Positions 16,529-25,847 of a stretch of 64,000 nt of DNA are shown here, piece by piece. Position numbers and translations under genes: made by a program. The notes beneath the pieces are model-generated. The model saw only the letters and a list, made by a program, of their open reading frames with translations, was not told the origin of the DNA and did no database searches. The DNA comes from Sediminicola arcticus (GTDB taxonomy: Bacteria > Bacteroidota > Bacteroidia > Flavobacteriales > Flavobacteriaceae). Position 1 is the first letter of the stretch. Every line of letters begins with the position of its first letter. The stretch lies in NCBI RefSeq assembly GCF_040566695.1, contig NZ_JBEXAE010000003.1, positions 62,001-126,000 of the forward strand, given 5' to 3'.

Positions 16529-16540
16529 TTTATCGATAAA
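16529..16540. promoter_or_regulatory. 12-bp palindrome upstream of the fasciclin gene
   Basis: TTTATCGATAAA, perfectly symmetric, 25 nt before the ATG at 16566. The second fasciclin copy keeps TTATCGAT at 17204-17211 ahead of its own start. This may be an operator, or simply residual duplication homology. Confidence 0.3.
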
Positions 16541-16565
16541 AGAAGTAGTTAACTGAACACTAAAT

Positions 16566-17132
16566 ATGAAATTTACTGCTACTATTTTTATTTTATGGCT
16601 ATGTTGTTTTTCCTCTTTTGCTCAAAACAGTACTAAGAATTTGAAATATGGCCTTTTTTCTATGGATCCCAACAAATCCATTGTACAAAACACTGAAGAT
16701 TCTGGTAATCATAAGGTGCTATTGGCAGCAATGAAGGCAACGGACATGGCAGACATTTTGGACAAGGATGGTCCTTTTACTGTTTTTGCCCCTTCCGATC
16801 TGGCTTTTGATAAATTTACCTCTTCTGAGATTTCAGTATTGCTGATGCCAGAAAATAAAAATAAGCTAAGGTCTCTTTTAACGTACCACATAGTTGCAGG
16901 CAACTTTACGGCTGCTAAATTACTACAAGCCATGTCTAGAGGAAAGGGTTCAACTACCTTAACAACGGTGCAGGGTAATAAGATCACTGCTACTATGAGT
17001 GGGATTGAAATAGTCCTTACCGATAGTTTCGGAAATACTGCTCGCATAACTACCGCAGATGCAAGTCAATGTAACGGTGTAATTCATGTAATAGACAGCG
17101 TAATTTTACCCCAAAAATATAATCTTCTATAA
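16566..17132 (+). CDS. Secreted fasciclin (FAS1) domain protein
   Basis: 188 residues. SPI signal (ILWLCCFSSFAQ), then one FAS1 domain: VLLAAMKATDMADILDKDGP, FTVFAPSDLAFDKF (H1 motif), LLTYHIVAGNF (YH region), GNKITATMSG, and GVIHVIDSVILP (H2 motif). FAS1 domains mediate adhesion or small-ligand binding outside the cell. It is intact and followed 93 bp later by a decayed paralogue, a tandem duplication. Confidence 0.9.
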   Translation: MKFTATIFILWLCCFSSFAQNSTKNLKYGLFSMDPNKSIVQNTEDSGNHKVLLAAMKATDMADILDKDGPFTVFAPSDLAFDKFTSSEISVLLMPENKNKLRSLLTYHIVAGNFTAAKLLQAMSRGKGSTTLTTVQGNKITATMSGIEIVLTDSFGNTARITTADASQCNGVIHVIDSVILPQKYNLL

Positions 17133-17224
17133 ATGGGTAGGTTTAGCGTCCTATCACTATTTCCTTTTTTAATTTTCTAATTATCTACCTATTTTTTAAA
17201 ACCTTATCGATCTTATTTCCGTAA

Positions 17225-17817
17225 GTGCTGTTGAACTTAAAAATAAGTAGTATAAAAATTTCAAAAATTAAAAATTCTGTATTTGGTATTTTAATGGTTA
17301 TGATTGCTATACCAGCAATGGCACAACAAACAAAAATGGTCGGTAGGGCTGAAATGTTCCAAACGAAAAATATTATTGAGAATGCGACAAATTCAATGGA
17401 TCATACCACTTTGGTAGCAGCTGTTAAAGCTGCAGACATTGTTACGACCTTGCAATCAAAAGGGCCATTCACCGTTTTTGCACCTGTAAATGCTGCATTT
17501 GATAAATTACCAATGGGAACAGTAGACAATTTGTTGATGATGGAGAACAAAACTGCCCTTCAAGGTGTATTAACGTACCACGTAATAGCTGGTAAATTGA
17601 GCGCCAAGGACATTTTGAAATCTATTAAAATGGGAAAGGTAAGGCTACCTTTATGACGGTTAACGGACAAAAGATCTATGCCACTAAAAAAGGGAAAGAT
17701 GTTTTTATTTCTGATACCAAAGGGTCAATGGCTAAAGTAACTATTGCAGATGTAAACCAATCTAATGGTGTAATCCATGTGATTGATACTGTATAGCTTC
17801 CTTCTTCGAAAATGTAA
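17225..17817 (+). pseudogene. Frameshifted fasciclin-domain paralogue
   Basis: A second FAS1 gene whose frame opens without ATG (GTG 17225 or TTG 17231), with a signal peptide (FGILMVMIAIPAMAQ) and good FAS1 sequence (FTVFAPVNAAFDKL, VLTYHVIAGKL) up to KSIKMGK. At the run GGGAAAGG (17632-17639) the frame is broken: it reads VRLPL and stops at 17654-17656. The other frame continues exactly as FAS1 expects (GKGKATFMTVNGQKIYATKK to SNGVIHVIDTV), as if one A were lost from AAAA. A TAG at 17794-17796 then interrupts the final VxLP motif, while sense codons (LPSSKM) continue in frame to TAA at 17815-17817. Frameshift, nonsense and a poor start codon together suggest real decay rather than one sequencing error. 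Confidence 0.85.
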
Positions 17818-17835
17818 TAGATAAAAGACCATTTT

Positions 17836-17867
17836 AAAAAAGGCTGGAAGTAATTTCAGCCTTTTTT
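17836..17867. terminator. Bidirectional terminator between fasciclin pseudogene and pheT
   Basis: AAAAAAGGCTG (17836-17846) pairs with CAGCCTTTTTT (17857-17867) around a 10-nt loop. It serves the convergent pheT and the fasciclin locus. Confidence 0.85.
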
Positions 17868-17869
17868 AA

Positions 17870-20296
17870 TTATCTCAATTCAGCTCCTAAAAGTTTTTCA
17901 TAACTGGTTTGAAGCTTGGACATTATTTTGTCTATCTGCTTATCTGTAAGAGTGTTTTTGGTATCCTGTATAGTGAAGGAAACAGCGTACGACTTTTTAC
18001 CTTCAGGTAGGTTCTTTCCGGTATAGACATCAAACAGATTTATGTTTTTGAGTAGTTTTTTTTCCGTTTCAAAGGCTATGTCGTGTACTTCCTTAAATGT
18101 TACCCCATTGTCTAATAATAGGGCGAAGTCCCTTTTCACTTCTGGATATTTTGGAATATCCTTAAATACAATACTTTTTCTAGATACTAAGTTTAAAATA
18201 GCAGACCATTCAAAATCAGCATAAAGGACCTCTTGCTTTATATCGAAATATTTGGTTATAGACTTTTTTACAACACCAAAATCTACAAGTTTATTTTCTT
18301 GTACGTTTAATGTAAGGCCTTCTGAAAACACGTCACTTTGTGTTGGTAAGGAACTAGTATCTGATATACCTAGACGAAGTAGAATGTTTTCCACCAAGGC
18401 TTTCAAAAAATAAAAGTCTGTTTGCTGCGTGGGTAGACTCCAGCTGCCATCTGTCTTATTACCAGTTATCAGCAAACTCAGGTGTTTGTTTTCTATTCTT
18501 TCCGTTGGCTTTTGATGGTAAGTCTTACCAAATTCAAAAAATTTGATGTGTTGTTTTTTTCTATTACTGTTATAGGAGATGGCTTCCAATCCTGGAAATA
18601 ACATAGATTGCCTCATTATAGATAGGTCCGTACTGAGTGGGTTCATGATCTTCACCGCTTCCCCTTCTATGGTATCAGAAGATAAAGCAATATAGTCTGG
18701 TGTGGTTAGGCTATTGGCCAATATTTCATAGAAACCTTGGGAAGATAATTGATCTCCAATTAAGTTCTGTAGTTTGTAGTCTTCAAACTTAGAGGTAGAA
18801 GCTATTGAAGCTGTCAATTTCTCCTTTGAATTGATGTTGTTATAACCAAATACACGTAATATTTCTTCTATAACATCGACTTCTCTCTGCACATCCACTC
18901 TGTAGAATGGTATTGCAAGTCCCATTCCTGATTCTGATACATTTTTTACTTTAATGTCCAAGGATGCCATAATAGACTTTATGGTGTCTTCTGGAATTTC
19001 CTGTCCGATAAGCTTATTAATTTTATCATAGGTTAAAAACACCTGATAATCGTCTTTCTTTTTGGGATAGAAATCGGCCACATCAGAAGTAATATCACCT
19101 CCAGCGATTTCCTTGATCAACAAGGCGGCGCGCATTAGGCTGTATTCCACATTGTTGATGTCTACACCCCTCTCAAACCTAAAAGAGGCGTCTGTATTTA
19201 AAGCATGTCTTTTTGCCGTTTTTCTTACTGAAACAGGATTGAAATAAGCACTTTCCAAGAAGATGGAAGTAGTATGTTCTGTTACTCCTGAGTTTTCTCC
19301 TCCAAAAACACCCGCGATACACAATGGCTTATCAGCATCACAGATCATTAAGTCTTCTTCGTGCAGCTCTCTTTCTATTCCATCCAAAGTGGTGAACTTA
19401 GATCCTTTTGGTAGTGTCTTTACTATTATTTTATGTCCTTTTATTTTTGCTGCATCAAAGGCATGTAAGGGCTGACCCAATTCGTGCAAAACATAGTTGG
19501 TTGCATCCACTACGTTATTTTTTGGGGTAATTCCGATAGCTTTAAGCCTGTTTTTTAGCCAATCAGGAGAAGGTTGTACTATTAGGTTGCTTATGGTTAA
19601 TCCACAATATCTCGGTGCAAGTTCACTTTGCTCCACAGCAACATCTATCTTAAGGGACCTATTTTCTACAATGAAATTACTTATGGAAGGGGTTATCAAT
19701 TCTTTTTGAATATTTATTTGCTGTAGTCCAGCCTTGAGATCTCTTGCTACCCCAAAATGACTCATGGCATCAGCGCGATTTGGAGTAAGTCCAATCTCGA
19801 ATACCTCATCACGTTCTATTTTAAATACCTTGGAACAAAGAGTTCCGGGAACTAGACTTTTGTCTAAAACCATAATACCATCGTGGCCTTTGCCCAACCC
19901 AATCTCATCTTCGGCACAGATCATACCTAGGCTTTCCTCTCCTCTAATTTTCCCTTTTTTAATAGTCCAGGCCTCACCTTCTTTGGTATATAGCGTGGTT
20001 CCAATAGTAGCTACAGGGACTTTTTGACCCTCAGCAACATTGGGTGCACCACAAATAATTTGTAGAGGTGTTCCAGTTCCTATGTCCACAGTGGTCAATT
20101 TTAACTTGTCTGCGTTGGGATGTTTTATACAGGTCAAAACCTCCCCAACTACAATGCCATTAAGACCACCTTTGACCGATTCAAATGCAGTTATGCCTTC
20201 TACTTCCAATCCTAAATCGGTTAAAAGTTCTCCTGTCTTTTGGGAATCCCAATCAATTTTAATGAACTGTTTTAACCAGTTGTAAGATATTTTCAT
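17870..20296 (-). CDS. pheT: Phenylalanyl-tRNA synthetase beta subunit
   Basis: 808 residues, full length. Domain order as expected: N-terminal MKISYNWLKQFI, tRNA-binding OB domain (VVGEVLTCIKHPNADKLKLT, CGAPNV), B3/B4 editing region (YCGLTISNL, NVVDATNYVLHELGQPLHAFD), B5, the catalytic-like core (EEILRVFGYNNI), and C-terminal anticodon-binding FDX-ACB domain (FKDIPKYPEVKRDFALLL, VSFTIQDTKNTLTDKQID). It forms the alpha2-beta2 enzyme with PheS, which is not in this window. Confidence 0.97.
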   Translation of the reverse strand: MKISYNWLKQFIKIDWDSQKTGELLTDLGLEVEGITAFESVKGGLNGIVVGEVLTCIKHPNADKLKLTTVDIGTGTPLQIICGAPNVAEGQKVPVATIGTTLYTKEGEAWTIKKGKIRGEESLGMICAEDEIGLGKGHDGIMVLDKSLVPGTLCSKVFKIERDEVFEIGLTPNRADAMSHFGVARDLKAGLQQINIQKELITPSISNFIVENRSLKIDVAVEQSELAPRYCGLTISNLIVQPSPDWLKNRLKAIGITPKNNVVDATNYVLHELGQPLHAFDAAKIKGHKIIVKTLPKGSKFTTLDGIERELHEEDLMICDADKPLCIAGVFGGENSGVTEHTTSIFLESAYFNPVSVRKTAKRHALNTDASFRFERGVDINNVEYSLMRAALLIKEIAGGDITSDVADFYPKKKDDYQVFLTYDKINKLIGQEIPEDTIKSIMASLDIKVKNVSESGMGLAIPFYRVDVQREVDVIEEILRVFGYNNINSKEKLTASIASTSKFEDYKLQNLIGDQLSSQGFYEILANSLTTPDYIALSSDTIEGEAVKIMNPLSTDLSIMRQSMLFPGLEAISYNSNRKKQHIKFFEFGKTYHQKPTERIENKHLSLLITGNKTDGSWSLPTQQTDFYFLKALVENILLRLGISDTSSLPTQSDVFSEGLTLNVQENKLVDFGVVKKSITKYFDIKQEVLYADFEWSAILNLVSRKSIVFKDIPKYPEVKRDFALLLDNGVTFKEVHDIAFETEKKLLKNINLFDVYTGKNLPEGKKSYAVSFTIQDTKNTLTDKQIDKIMSKLQTSYEKLLGAELR

Positions 20297-20537
20297 TGAT
20301 ACTTTATTTTATAAGTTATTCAATTGAACCGCCATTTTCCTATTCACTTTATTAAAAAAGGATTCTAATATCAGTTCTTGAATAACTTTATCTATGTTCT
20401 TTTGATTATTGCCTTCCTGGAATTTCCATCATTCAAAAATCCATTGCAGACAGTATATTTAAGTGCCCAAAGATAAAACAATGCCAGAAGACATTCAACA
20501 GGTATTCAAGTGAAATGCTTTTATTTTTTATTGTAAG

Positions 20538-20545
20538 TATATTTG
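20538..20545 (+). promoter_or_regulatory. -7 box (TATATTTG) for the TlpA-like gene
   Basis: Exact TAnnTTTG match; predicted start near 20551 and a leader of about 29 nt to the ATG at 20580. No good -33 TTG. The remaining pheT-facing part of this 283-bp gap shows nothing else I recognise. Confidence 0.5.
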
Positions 20546-20579
20546 CTGAATTTCGACATTGAAACGATAGCTTATACTT

Positions 20580-21806
20580 ATGAAAAAAATCGCATTATTA
20601 ATCGCATTATTTTTAATTATTACCTCCTGTAAAAATTTGGAATCTCCTTCTCTAAAAGAGGGTATTTGGTTGGGTGAAATAAAATTGATGGACAATCAAA
20701 CGCTTCCTTTTAATTTCAAAATAAGTAAGTCAGCCCAAGGTGATTATATTATGGAATCGTTTAATGCTGAAGAAGTTTTATTTATAGATGAAATTACTAC
20801 TAATAATGATTCTATCATGATAAAAATGCCTGCTTTCGAAGGCTATATCTATGGGGTATTTTCAGAGTCTGAGATTATTGGAGATTTTATACAAGAAAGT
20901 ATGGATCGTAGTGTCTCCTTTAAGGCAACCTATGGTATTGAGAAGCGATTTGACGTAAAAGTGTCTCCTGAACTAAATGTAAGTGGTGTTTGGGAATCGG
21001 AATTTAGTCCAAATACTACCGATAGTTATATGGGTAAAGGTGTGTTCACTCAAACAGGAGAGGATAGGGTAGTAGGTACATTTAGGACCACCACGGGTGA
21101 TTATCGTTTTTTGGAGGGGGTTATGGATGGGGACTCTCTTAAATTATCAACTTTTGATGGGGCCCACGTTTTTTTATTTATGGCTAAGGTTACAGATAGC
21201 ACATTAAATGGCACCTTCTATTCTGGGAACCATTTTAAAGAACCGTTCGTCGCAAAAAGGAATGCAACATATGAATTGCCAGATGAGGATTCTTTGACAT
21301 TTATTAAGGAAGGATATGAAAAACTTTCTTTCTCCTTTGCAGATTCCAAAGGAAACATGGTTTCATTAGAAGATGAATTGTTTAAGGATAAGGTGGTCAT
21401 TGTTCAAATTATGGGGACTTGGTGCCCTAATTGTTTGGACGAAACCAAATATTTGGTGAATTTTTTAAAGGAACAAAGAAATGAGGACTTGGAAATAGTG
21501 GCATTATCTTTTGAATACGCAAAAACGGAAGAAGCTGCTTTTAAGGCAATTAATAGGTTAAAGGAGCGTATAGGAATATCTTACCCCGTACTTCTGGCAC
21601 AATACGGTTCATCAGACAAGGATTTGGCTCAGGAAAAACTTCCAATGCTAAACCATATTCTTTCATATCCTACGACTATCTTTTTAGATAAAACAGGAGC
21701 GGTTAGAAAGATCAGTACAGGTTTCAATGGCCCTGCAACGGGAGAAAAATATGATCAATTTGATGCCGATTTTCGGGTATTTATTGGAGGACTTTTAAAA
21801 GAATAA
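20580..21806 (+). CDS. TlpA-like thiol-disulfide lipoprotein
   Basis: 408 residues. SPII signal MKKIALLIALFLIITSC. About 230 residues of beta-rich lipocalin-like sequence in two similar halves (GIWLGEIKLMDNQTLPFNFK, then GVWESEFSPNTT and VVGTFRTTTGDYRF), then a thioredoxin fold with active site MGTWCPNCLDE (CxxC intact) and the cis-Pro region SYPTTIFLDKTG. Predicted periplasmic disulfide reductase or cytochrome-maturation type protein. It contrasts with the cysteine-less relative at 12376-13758. Confidence 0.88.
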   Translation: MKKIALLIALFLIITSCKNLESPSLKEGIWLGEIKLMDNQTLPFNFKISKSAQGDYIMESFNAEEVLFIDEITTNNDSIMIKMPAFEGYIYGVFSESEIIGDFIQESMDRSVSFKATYGIEKRFDVKVSPELNVSGVWESEFSPNTTDSYMGKGVFTQTGEDRVVGTFRTTTGDYRFLEGVMDGDSLKLSTFDGAHVFLFMAKVTDSTLNGTFYSGNHFKEPFVAKRNATYELPDEDSLTFIKEGYEKLSFSFADSKGNMVSLEDELFKDKVVIVQIMGTWCPNCLDETKYLVNFLKEQRNEDLEIVALSFEYAKTEEAAFKAINRLKERIGISYPVLLAQYGSSDKDLAQEKLPMLNHILSYPTTIFLDKTGAVRKISTGFNGPATGEKYDQFDADFRVFIGGLLKE

Positions 21807-21842
21807 CAAAAAGCCTTTTCAAAACTGAAAAGGCTTTTTGTT
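21805..21842. terminator. 16-bp bidirectional terminator
   Basis: A perfect 16-bp stem (21805-21820 with 21827-21842) with a 6-nt loop and T5. The stem overlaps the stop codon of the TlpA-like gene and also serves the convergent leuB. Confidence 0.9.
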
Positions 21843-21864
21843 ATTTTGGAATTAGATACTTTAT

Positions 21865-22983
21865 TTATATGATAGTCGACTTTCCAAGCCCAATATTTTC
21901 ATAGTTGAAATTGAAGTCATCTTCTGAATCAATTATATTTTGGGATATAAAATCACCTACCTGACTAGTACCATAAGTACTGGAAGGATTGATATCCTTG
22001 GTGGATATGTTTTTTCTTAAGGCCTTATCAACTGCAACAATAATAGCCTGTGCTTCCTCATTTAAGCCAAAATGATTCAATAGCATTACTGCTGATAATA
22101 TTGAGGCAATGGGGTTTGCTATGTTTTTCCCCTTTGCTTGTGTAAACGAGCCGTGGAATGGTTCAAACATAGCGTAATCGTTTCCTATCGAAGCCGAGGG
22201 CAATAGTCCTTTAGAACCGCATATGGCGCTGCTCTGATCGGAAAGAATATCCCCAAAAAGGTTGTCGGTTAGTATGACATCGAACTGTTTTGGATTTAAC
22301 ATAATTTGCATAGCTGCGTTATCGGCCAAAAGAAATTCCAAAGCAACCTCAGGATAACTTTCTCCTATTTTAGAAACCACCCTGCGCCATAGTCTAGAGG
22401 TCTCCAAGACATTGGCCTTATCGACTACAGTTAGTTTTTGCATTCTATTTTTTGCAGCCTTGAACGCTAAATGTGTTATTCTGCTTATTTCTTTTTCTGA
22501 ATATTCACAAAGGTCTGAAGCTACCGTGCCATCAGCACTTAATTTTTTTTCGCCGAAATAGATTCCTCCAGTAAGCTCCCTGTAGATTACAAAATCTGTC
22601 CCTAAAATAATTTCCTTTTTTAGAGGAGATTTTTCTAAAAGGGTGGGAAATATTTTCACGGGTCTTATACTAGAAAAAAGATTCAACTCCTTACGCAGTT
22701 GCAATAGACCCTGCTCGGGTCTTACTTTTGCATATGGATTGTCATCATATTTTAAGGTCCCAATGGTTCCAAAAAGAATGGCATCTGAAGCCTTGCAAAT
22801 CTCCAATGTTTCCTCCGGTAAGGGACTTCCTGTCTGATCCATTGCCACAGCCCCAATGGAGGCTTCGATGTACGAAAAATTGTGGTTAAAAGTTTCTTCT
22901 ACAGCTCTAAGACATTTTACTGCTTGTGCCAATACTTCAGGACCAATACCATCCCCTGGTAATAGTGTTATATTTAGGTTCAT
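21865..22983 (-). CDS. leuB: 3-isopropylmalate dehydrogenase
   Basis: 372 residues. NAD-dependent oxidative decarboxylation of 3-isopropylmalate in leucine synthesis. Motifs: LLPGDGIGPEVLAQA, RPEQGLLQLRKEL, DFVIYRELTGGIYFG, and the metal/substrate loop DNLFGDILSDQSSAICGSKG. Its ATG overlaps the leuA stop by one base (TAATG), so translation is coupled. leuC and leuD are absent here. Confidence 0.96.
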   Translation of the reverse strand: MNLNITLLPGDGIGPEVLAQAVKCLRAVEETFNHNFSYIEASIGAVAMDQTGSPLPEETLEICKASDAILFGTIGTLKYDDNPYAKVRPEQGLLQLRKELNLFSSIRPVKIFPTLLEKSPLKKEIILGTDFVIYRELTGGIYFGEKKLSADGTVASDLCEYSEKEISRITHLAFKAAKNRMQKLTVVDKANVLETSRLWRRVVSKIGESYPEVALEFLLADNAAMQIMLNPKQFDVILTDNLFGDILSDQSSAICGSKGLLPSASIGNDYAMFEPFHGSFTQAKGKNIANPIASILSAVMLLNHFGLNEEAQAIIVAVDKALRKNISTKDINPSSTYGTSQVGDFISQNIIDSEDDFNFNYENIGLGKSTII

Positions 22984-24155
22984 TAAGCTACCTTTTCTAT
23001 ATTAATTGAACTGGATTGGATAATTTCATGAATATCTTCATCCATAATTTCTTTTTTGATATCTGCGTATTTTAGAAAATCCTCATAGATGACATCTAAT
23101 TGAACTTTTGTAAGTTCATAACCAACCTTTTTTGATCGATAGGCCAATGCTGCTCTACCACTTCTAGCGGTAAGTACTATAGAAGATTCAGTGACTCCTA
23201 CATCTTCTGGGTTCATTATTTCATAAGTCTCCCTATTTTTTATAACGCCATCTTGATGAATACCAGAACTATGCGCAAACGCATTGGAACCAACTATTGC
23301 TTTGTTGGGTTGTACGGGCATTCCCATTTTTTGAGAAACCATTAAACTCGTGTCATATAATAATTTACTATTGATATTTGTATCCAAGTTCAAGTAAGGA
23401 TGCTGTCTTAATATCATAACCACTTCTTCCAAAGAAGTATTACCAGCTCTTTCACCAACACCGTTAATGGTACATTCAATTTGTCTTGCACCATTGATTA
23501 CTCCAGCAATGGAGTTCGCTGTTGCCAATCCGAGGTCATTATGACAGTGACAGGATAATATGGCTTTATGGATGCCAGTAACATTATCCCTAAGATACTT
23601 AATTTTTGCTCCATATTCTTCGGGAAGGCAATATCCTGTTGTATCTGGAATATTTAGAACGGTAGCTCCGGCTTTTATAACTTCCTCGCAAATTCTTGCT
23701 AAAAAGTCATTATCAGTTCTTCCTGCATCTTCTGCGTAAAATTCTATGTCCTCAACAAATGTTTTTGCATATTTCACGGCATCTACAGCCCGTTCAATTA
23801 TAGCCTCCCTGTTTGAATTAAACTTGTATTTGATATGGAAATCTGAGGTACCGATTCCTGTATGGATTCTTGGTTTTTTCGCGTATTTAAGCGCCTCAGC
23901 GGCTACTTCAATATCTTTTTTTACTGCTCTTGTTAGTCCACAAACAGTAGCATTTTGTACTAATTTTGAAATTTCACTTACAGAATTAAAATCTCCAGGG
24001 CTAGAAATTGGAAAGCCTGCTTCAATAACGTCTACACCTAATTCATCCAAACGCTCAGCTATAACAAGTTTTTGTTTTGTATCCAATTTACATCCCGGAA
24101 CTTGTTCTCCATCTCTTAGTGTCGTATCAAATATTTGTATTTTATCTTTACTCAT
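22983..24155 (-). CDS. leuA: 2-isopropylmalate synthase, short form without regulatory domain
   Basis: 390 residues. First committed step of leucine synthesis (acetyl-CoA plus 2-ketoisovalerate). HMGL-like barrel motifs: FDTTLRDGEQVPGC, VIEAGFPISSPGDF, SCHCHNDLGLATANS, GAGNT-type GERAGNTSLEEV, and NAFAHSSGIHQDG. The chain ends shortly after the linker region, so the C-terminal LeuA dimer domain that binds leucine in the long (about 520-residue) form is missing; feedback control would need another mechanism. Short LeuA is usual in Flavobacteriia as far as I recall. A 14-bp palindrome lies 47 bp upstream. Confidence 0.93.
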   Translation of the reverse strand: MSKDKIQIFDTTLRDGEQVPGCKLDTKQKLVIAERLDELGVDVIEAGFPISSPGDFNSVSEISKLVQNATVCGLTRAVKKDIEVAAEALKYAKKPRIHTGIGTSDFHIKYKFNSNREAIIERAVDAVKYAKTFVEDIEFYAEDAGRTDNDFLARICEEVIKAGATVLNIPDTTGYCLPEEYGAKIKYLRDNVTGIHKAILSCHCHNDLGLATANSIAGVINGARQIECTINGVGERAGNTSLEEVVMILRQHPYLNLDTNINSKLLYDTSLMVSQKMGMPVQPNKAIVGSNAFAHSSGIHQDGVIKNRETYEIMNPEDVGVTESSIVLTARSGRAALAYRSKKVGYELTKVQLDVIYEDFLKYADIKKEIMDEDIHEIIQSSSINIEKVA

Positions 24156-24201
24156 TATATTTGTGTAATTTTAGGTAAGCCGTACGAATATATGGCTACC
24201 T

Positions 24202-24215
24202 TAACCAATTGGTTA
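24202..24215. promoter_or_regulatory. Perfect 14-bp palindrome upstream of leuA
   Basis: TAACCAATTGGTTA, flanked by short GGCT/AGCC arms. It lies 47-60 bp before the leuA ATG in the divergent gap to the 24303 gene, a position suited to an operator. The regulator is unknown. Confidence 0.45.
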
Positions 24216-24302
24216 GAGCCTAAAAAATCATTTACAACGTTAAGTTACTTTTCGATATACATAAAACTCTGATTTACAGTTAATTAAATAATAATTATTA
24301 CG

Positions 24303-25847
24303 ATGACAACTGCACATAAAGATGCTTTGTTCGTGTTGGTAAAATCACTTTCCAAGTCAGAAAAGCGTCAATTTAAGCTTTACGTGGGCAGATTGGGGGT
24401 TAATACTGATGCCAAGTTTTTAGCCTTATTCAATCTACTGGATAAGATGAAGGATTATGATGAAAAGGCAATATTACATAGTGGAATTGTTAAAAAAACC
24501 CAGTTATCTAATCTTAAGGCACATCTCTATAAGCAAATATTGGTTAGTTTACGATTAAATCCAGTCAATCAAAATATACGGGTCCAGATTCGTGAACAAC
24601 TTGATTTTGCAACTATTTTGTATCAAAAAGGATTATATAAACAAAGCTTAAAAATTCTCGATAAGGCCAAAAGTACTGCAATAGAGAACGAAGAGAAGAA
24701 TATTGCCTATGAAATTGTGGAGCTAGAAAAAATTATTGAAACACAATATATTACACGAAGCATACCTGATAGGGCGGACGAATTGTCTATGCAGGCCAAA
24801 AGGCTTTCTGAGCTAAATGTAATCACTAGTAAGCTGTCTAACTTATCTTTACAATTGTACGGGATGATGTTAAAAGTTGGATACGTTAAAAGTGATGAAG
24901 AAATAAAGAAGGTAAAAAAGTATTTTGATGAACATTTGCCTGAGTACCACATGGAGGACCTCGGATTTAGGGAAAAACTTTGGCTTTACAAAGCGTATTT
25001 ATGGTATAGTTTTTTGATACAGGATTTTCTTTCCTGCTATAAATATTCTAGCAAATGGGTAGATCTATTTTATGAAAATAGAGAGATGATCCATTTGAAC
25101 CCTGTTTTCTTTTTAAAAGGCAATCACTATCTTCTAGAATCTTTGTTCTATGTAAAATACAGTTCACAATTTAAGGAAACCTTGGAAAAATTGGAGGCTA
25201 TGGTTAATCGTGAAGAGTTTCCGAAAAACGATAATATTTCTTCTCTGGCCTTTCTTTATATTAATTCCAATAAGTTGAACCTTCATTTTATGGAGGGAAC
25301 CTTTGAAAAAGGATTGTATTTGGTGAAAATAATTGAATATGGCATCAATAAACATAAAGAGCGAATAGATGAGCACCATGCCATGGTCTTTTACTATAAG
25401 ATTGCCTGTTTATATTTTAGTATTGGTGATAATAAGACCTGTATTCAATACCTTAAAAAAATAATTAATAACAAAAACCTTAAAATGCGTGAAGATCTTA
25501 TGTGCTTCGCGAGAGTTCTTAGTCTTGTAGCCCATTATGAGGCGGGAATGGATTATCATCTTGAAGTACAATTAAAGAGTACCTATAAGTTTTTATTAAA
25601 GATGAATGATCTACATGCGGTACAAAAAGAAATGATCAAATTCTTAAGAAACTTGGGTAATATCTATCCACACGAGCTAAAAGATGAATTCCAAAAACTT
25701 TATAATGAGCTTAGGAAATATGAGGACCATCCATTTGAGAAAAGGGCATTTTTGTATTTAGATATTCTTTCTTGGTTACAAAGCCATTTGGAAAATAGAC
25801 CTGTGGCCCAAATAATTAGAGAAAAGGCCTTGGCTGTAACTAGATAA
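24303..25847 (+). CDS. Hypothetical helical protein
   Basis: 514 residues, not recognised. No signal peptide or membrane helix. It looks almost entirely alpha-helical and Lys/Leu-rich with TPR-like spacing (YEIVELEKIIETQYI, KTCIQYLKKIINNKNLK), and opens with a Ser/Lys-rich segment (LFVLVKSLSKSEKRQFKLYV). Likely a cytoplasmic helical-repeat scaffold. The downstream transporter begins on the base after its stop, so they are co-transcribed. Divergent from leuA. Confidence 0.75.
   Translation: MTTAHKDALFVLVKSLSKSEKRQFKLYVGRLGVNTDAKFLALFNLLDKMKDYDEKAILHSGIVKKTQLSNLKAHLYKQILVSLRLNPVNQNIRVQIREQLDFATILYQKGLYKQSLKILDKAKSTAIENEEKNIAYEIVELEKIIETQYITRSIPDRADELSMQAKRLSELNVITSKLSNLSLQLYGMMLKVGYVKSDEEIKKVKKYFDEHLPEYHMEDLGFREKLWLYKAYLWYSFLIQDFLSCYKYSSKWVDLFYENREMIHLNPVFFLKGNHYLLESLFYVKYSSQFKETLEKLEAMVNREEFPKNDNISSLAFLYINSNKLNLHFMEGTFEKGLYLVKIIEYGINKHKERIDEHHAMVFYYKIACLYFSIGDNKTCIQYLKKIINNKNLKMREDLMCFARVLSLVAHYEAGMDYHLEVQLKSTYKFLLKMNDLHAVQKEMIKFLRNLGNIYPHELKDEFQKLYNELRKYEDHPFEKRAFLYLDILSWLQSHLENRPVAQIIREKALAVTR

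Noticed and set aside
24168..24302. Leucine leader peptide or T-box ahead of leuA
   Set aside because: No Leu-rich short ORF, no terminator/antiterminator pair and no T-box motif; only a palindrome is present.
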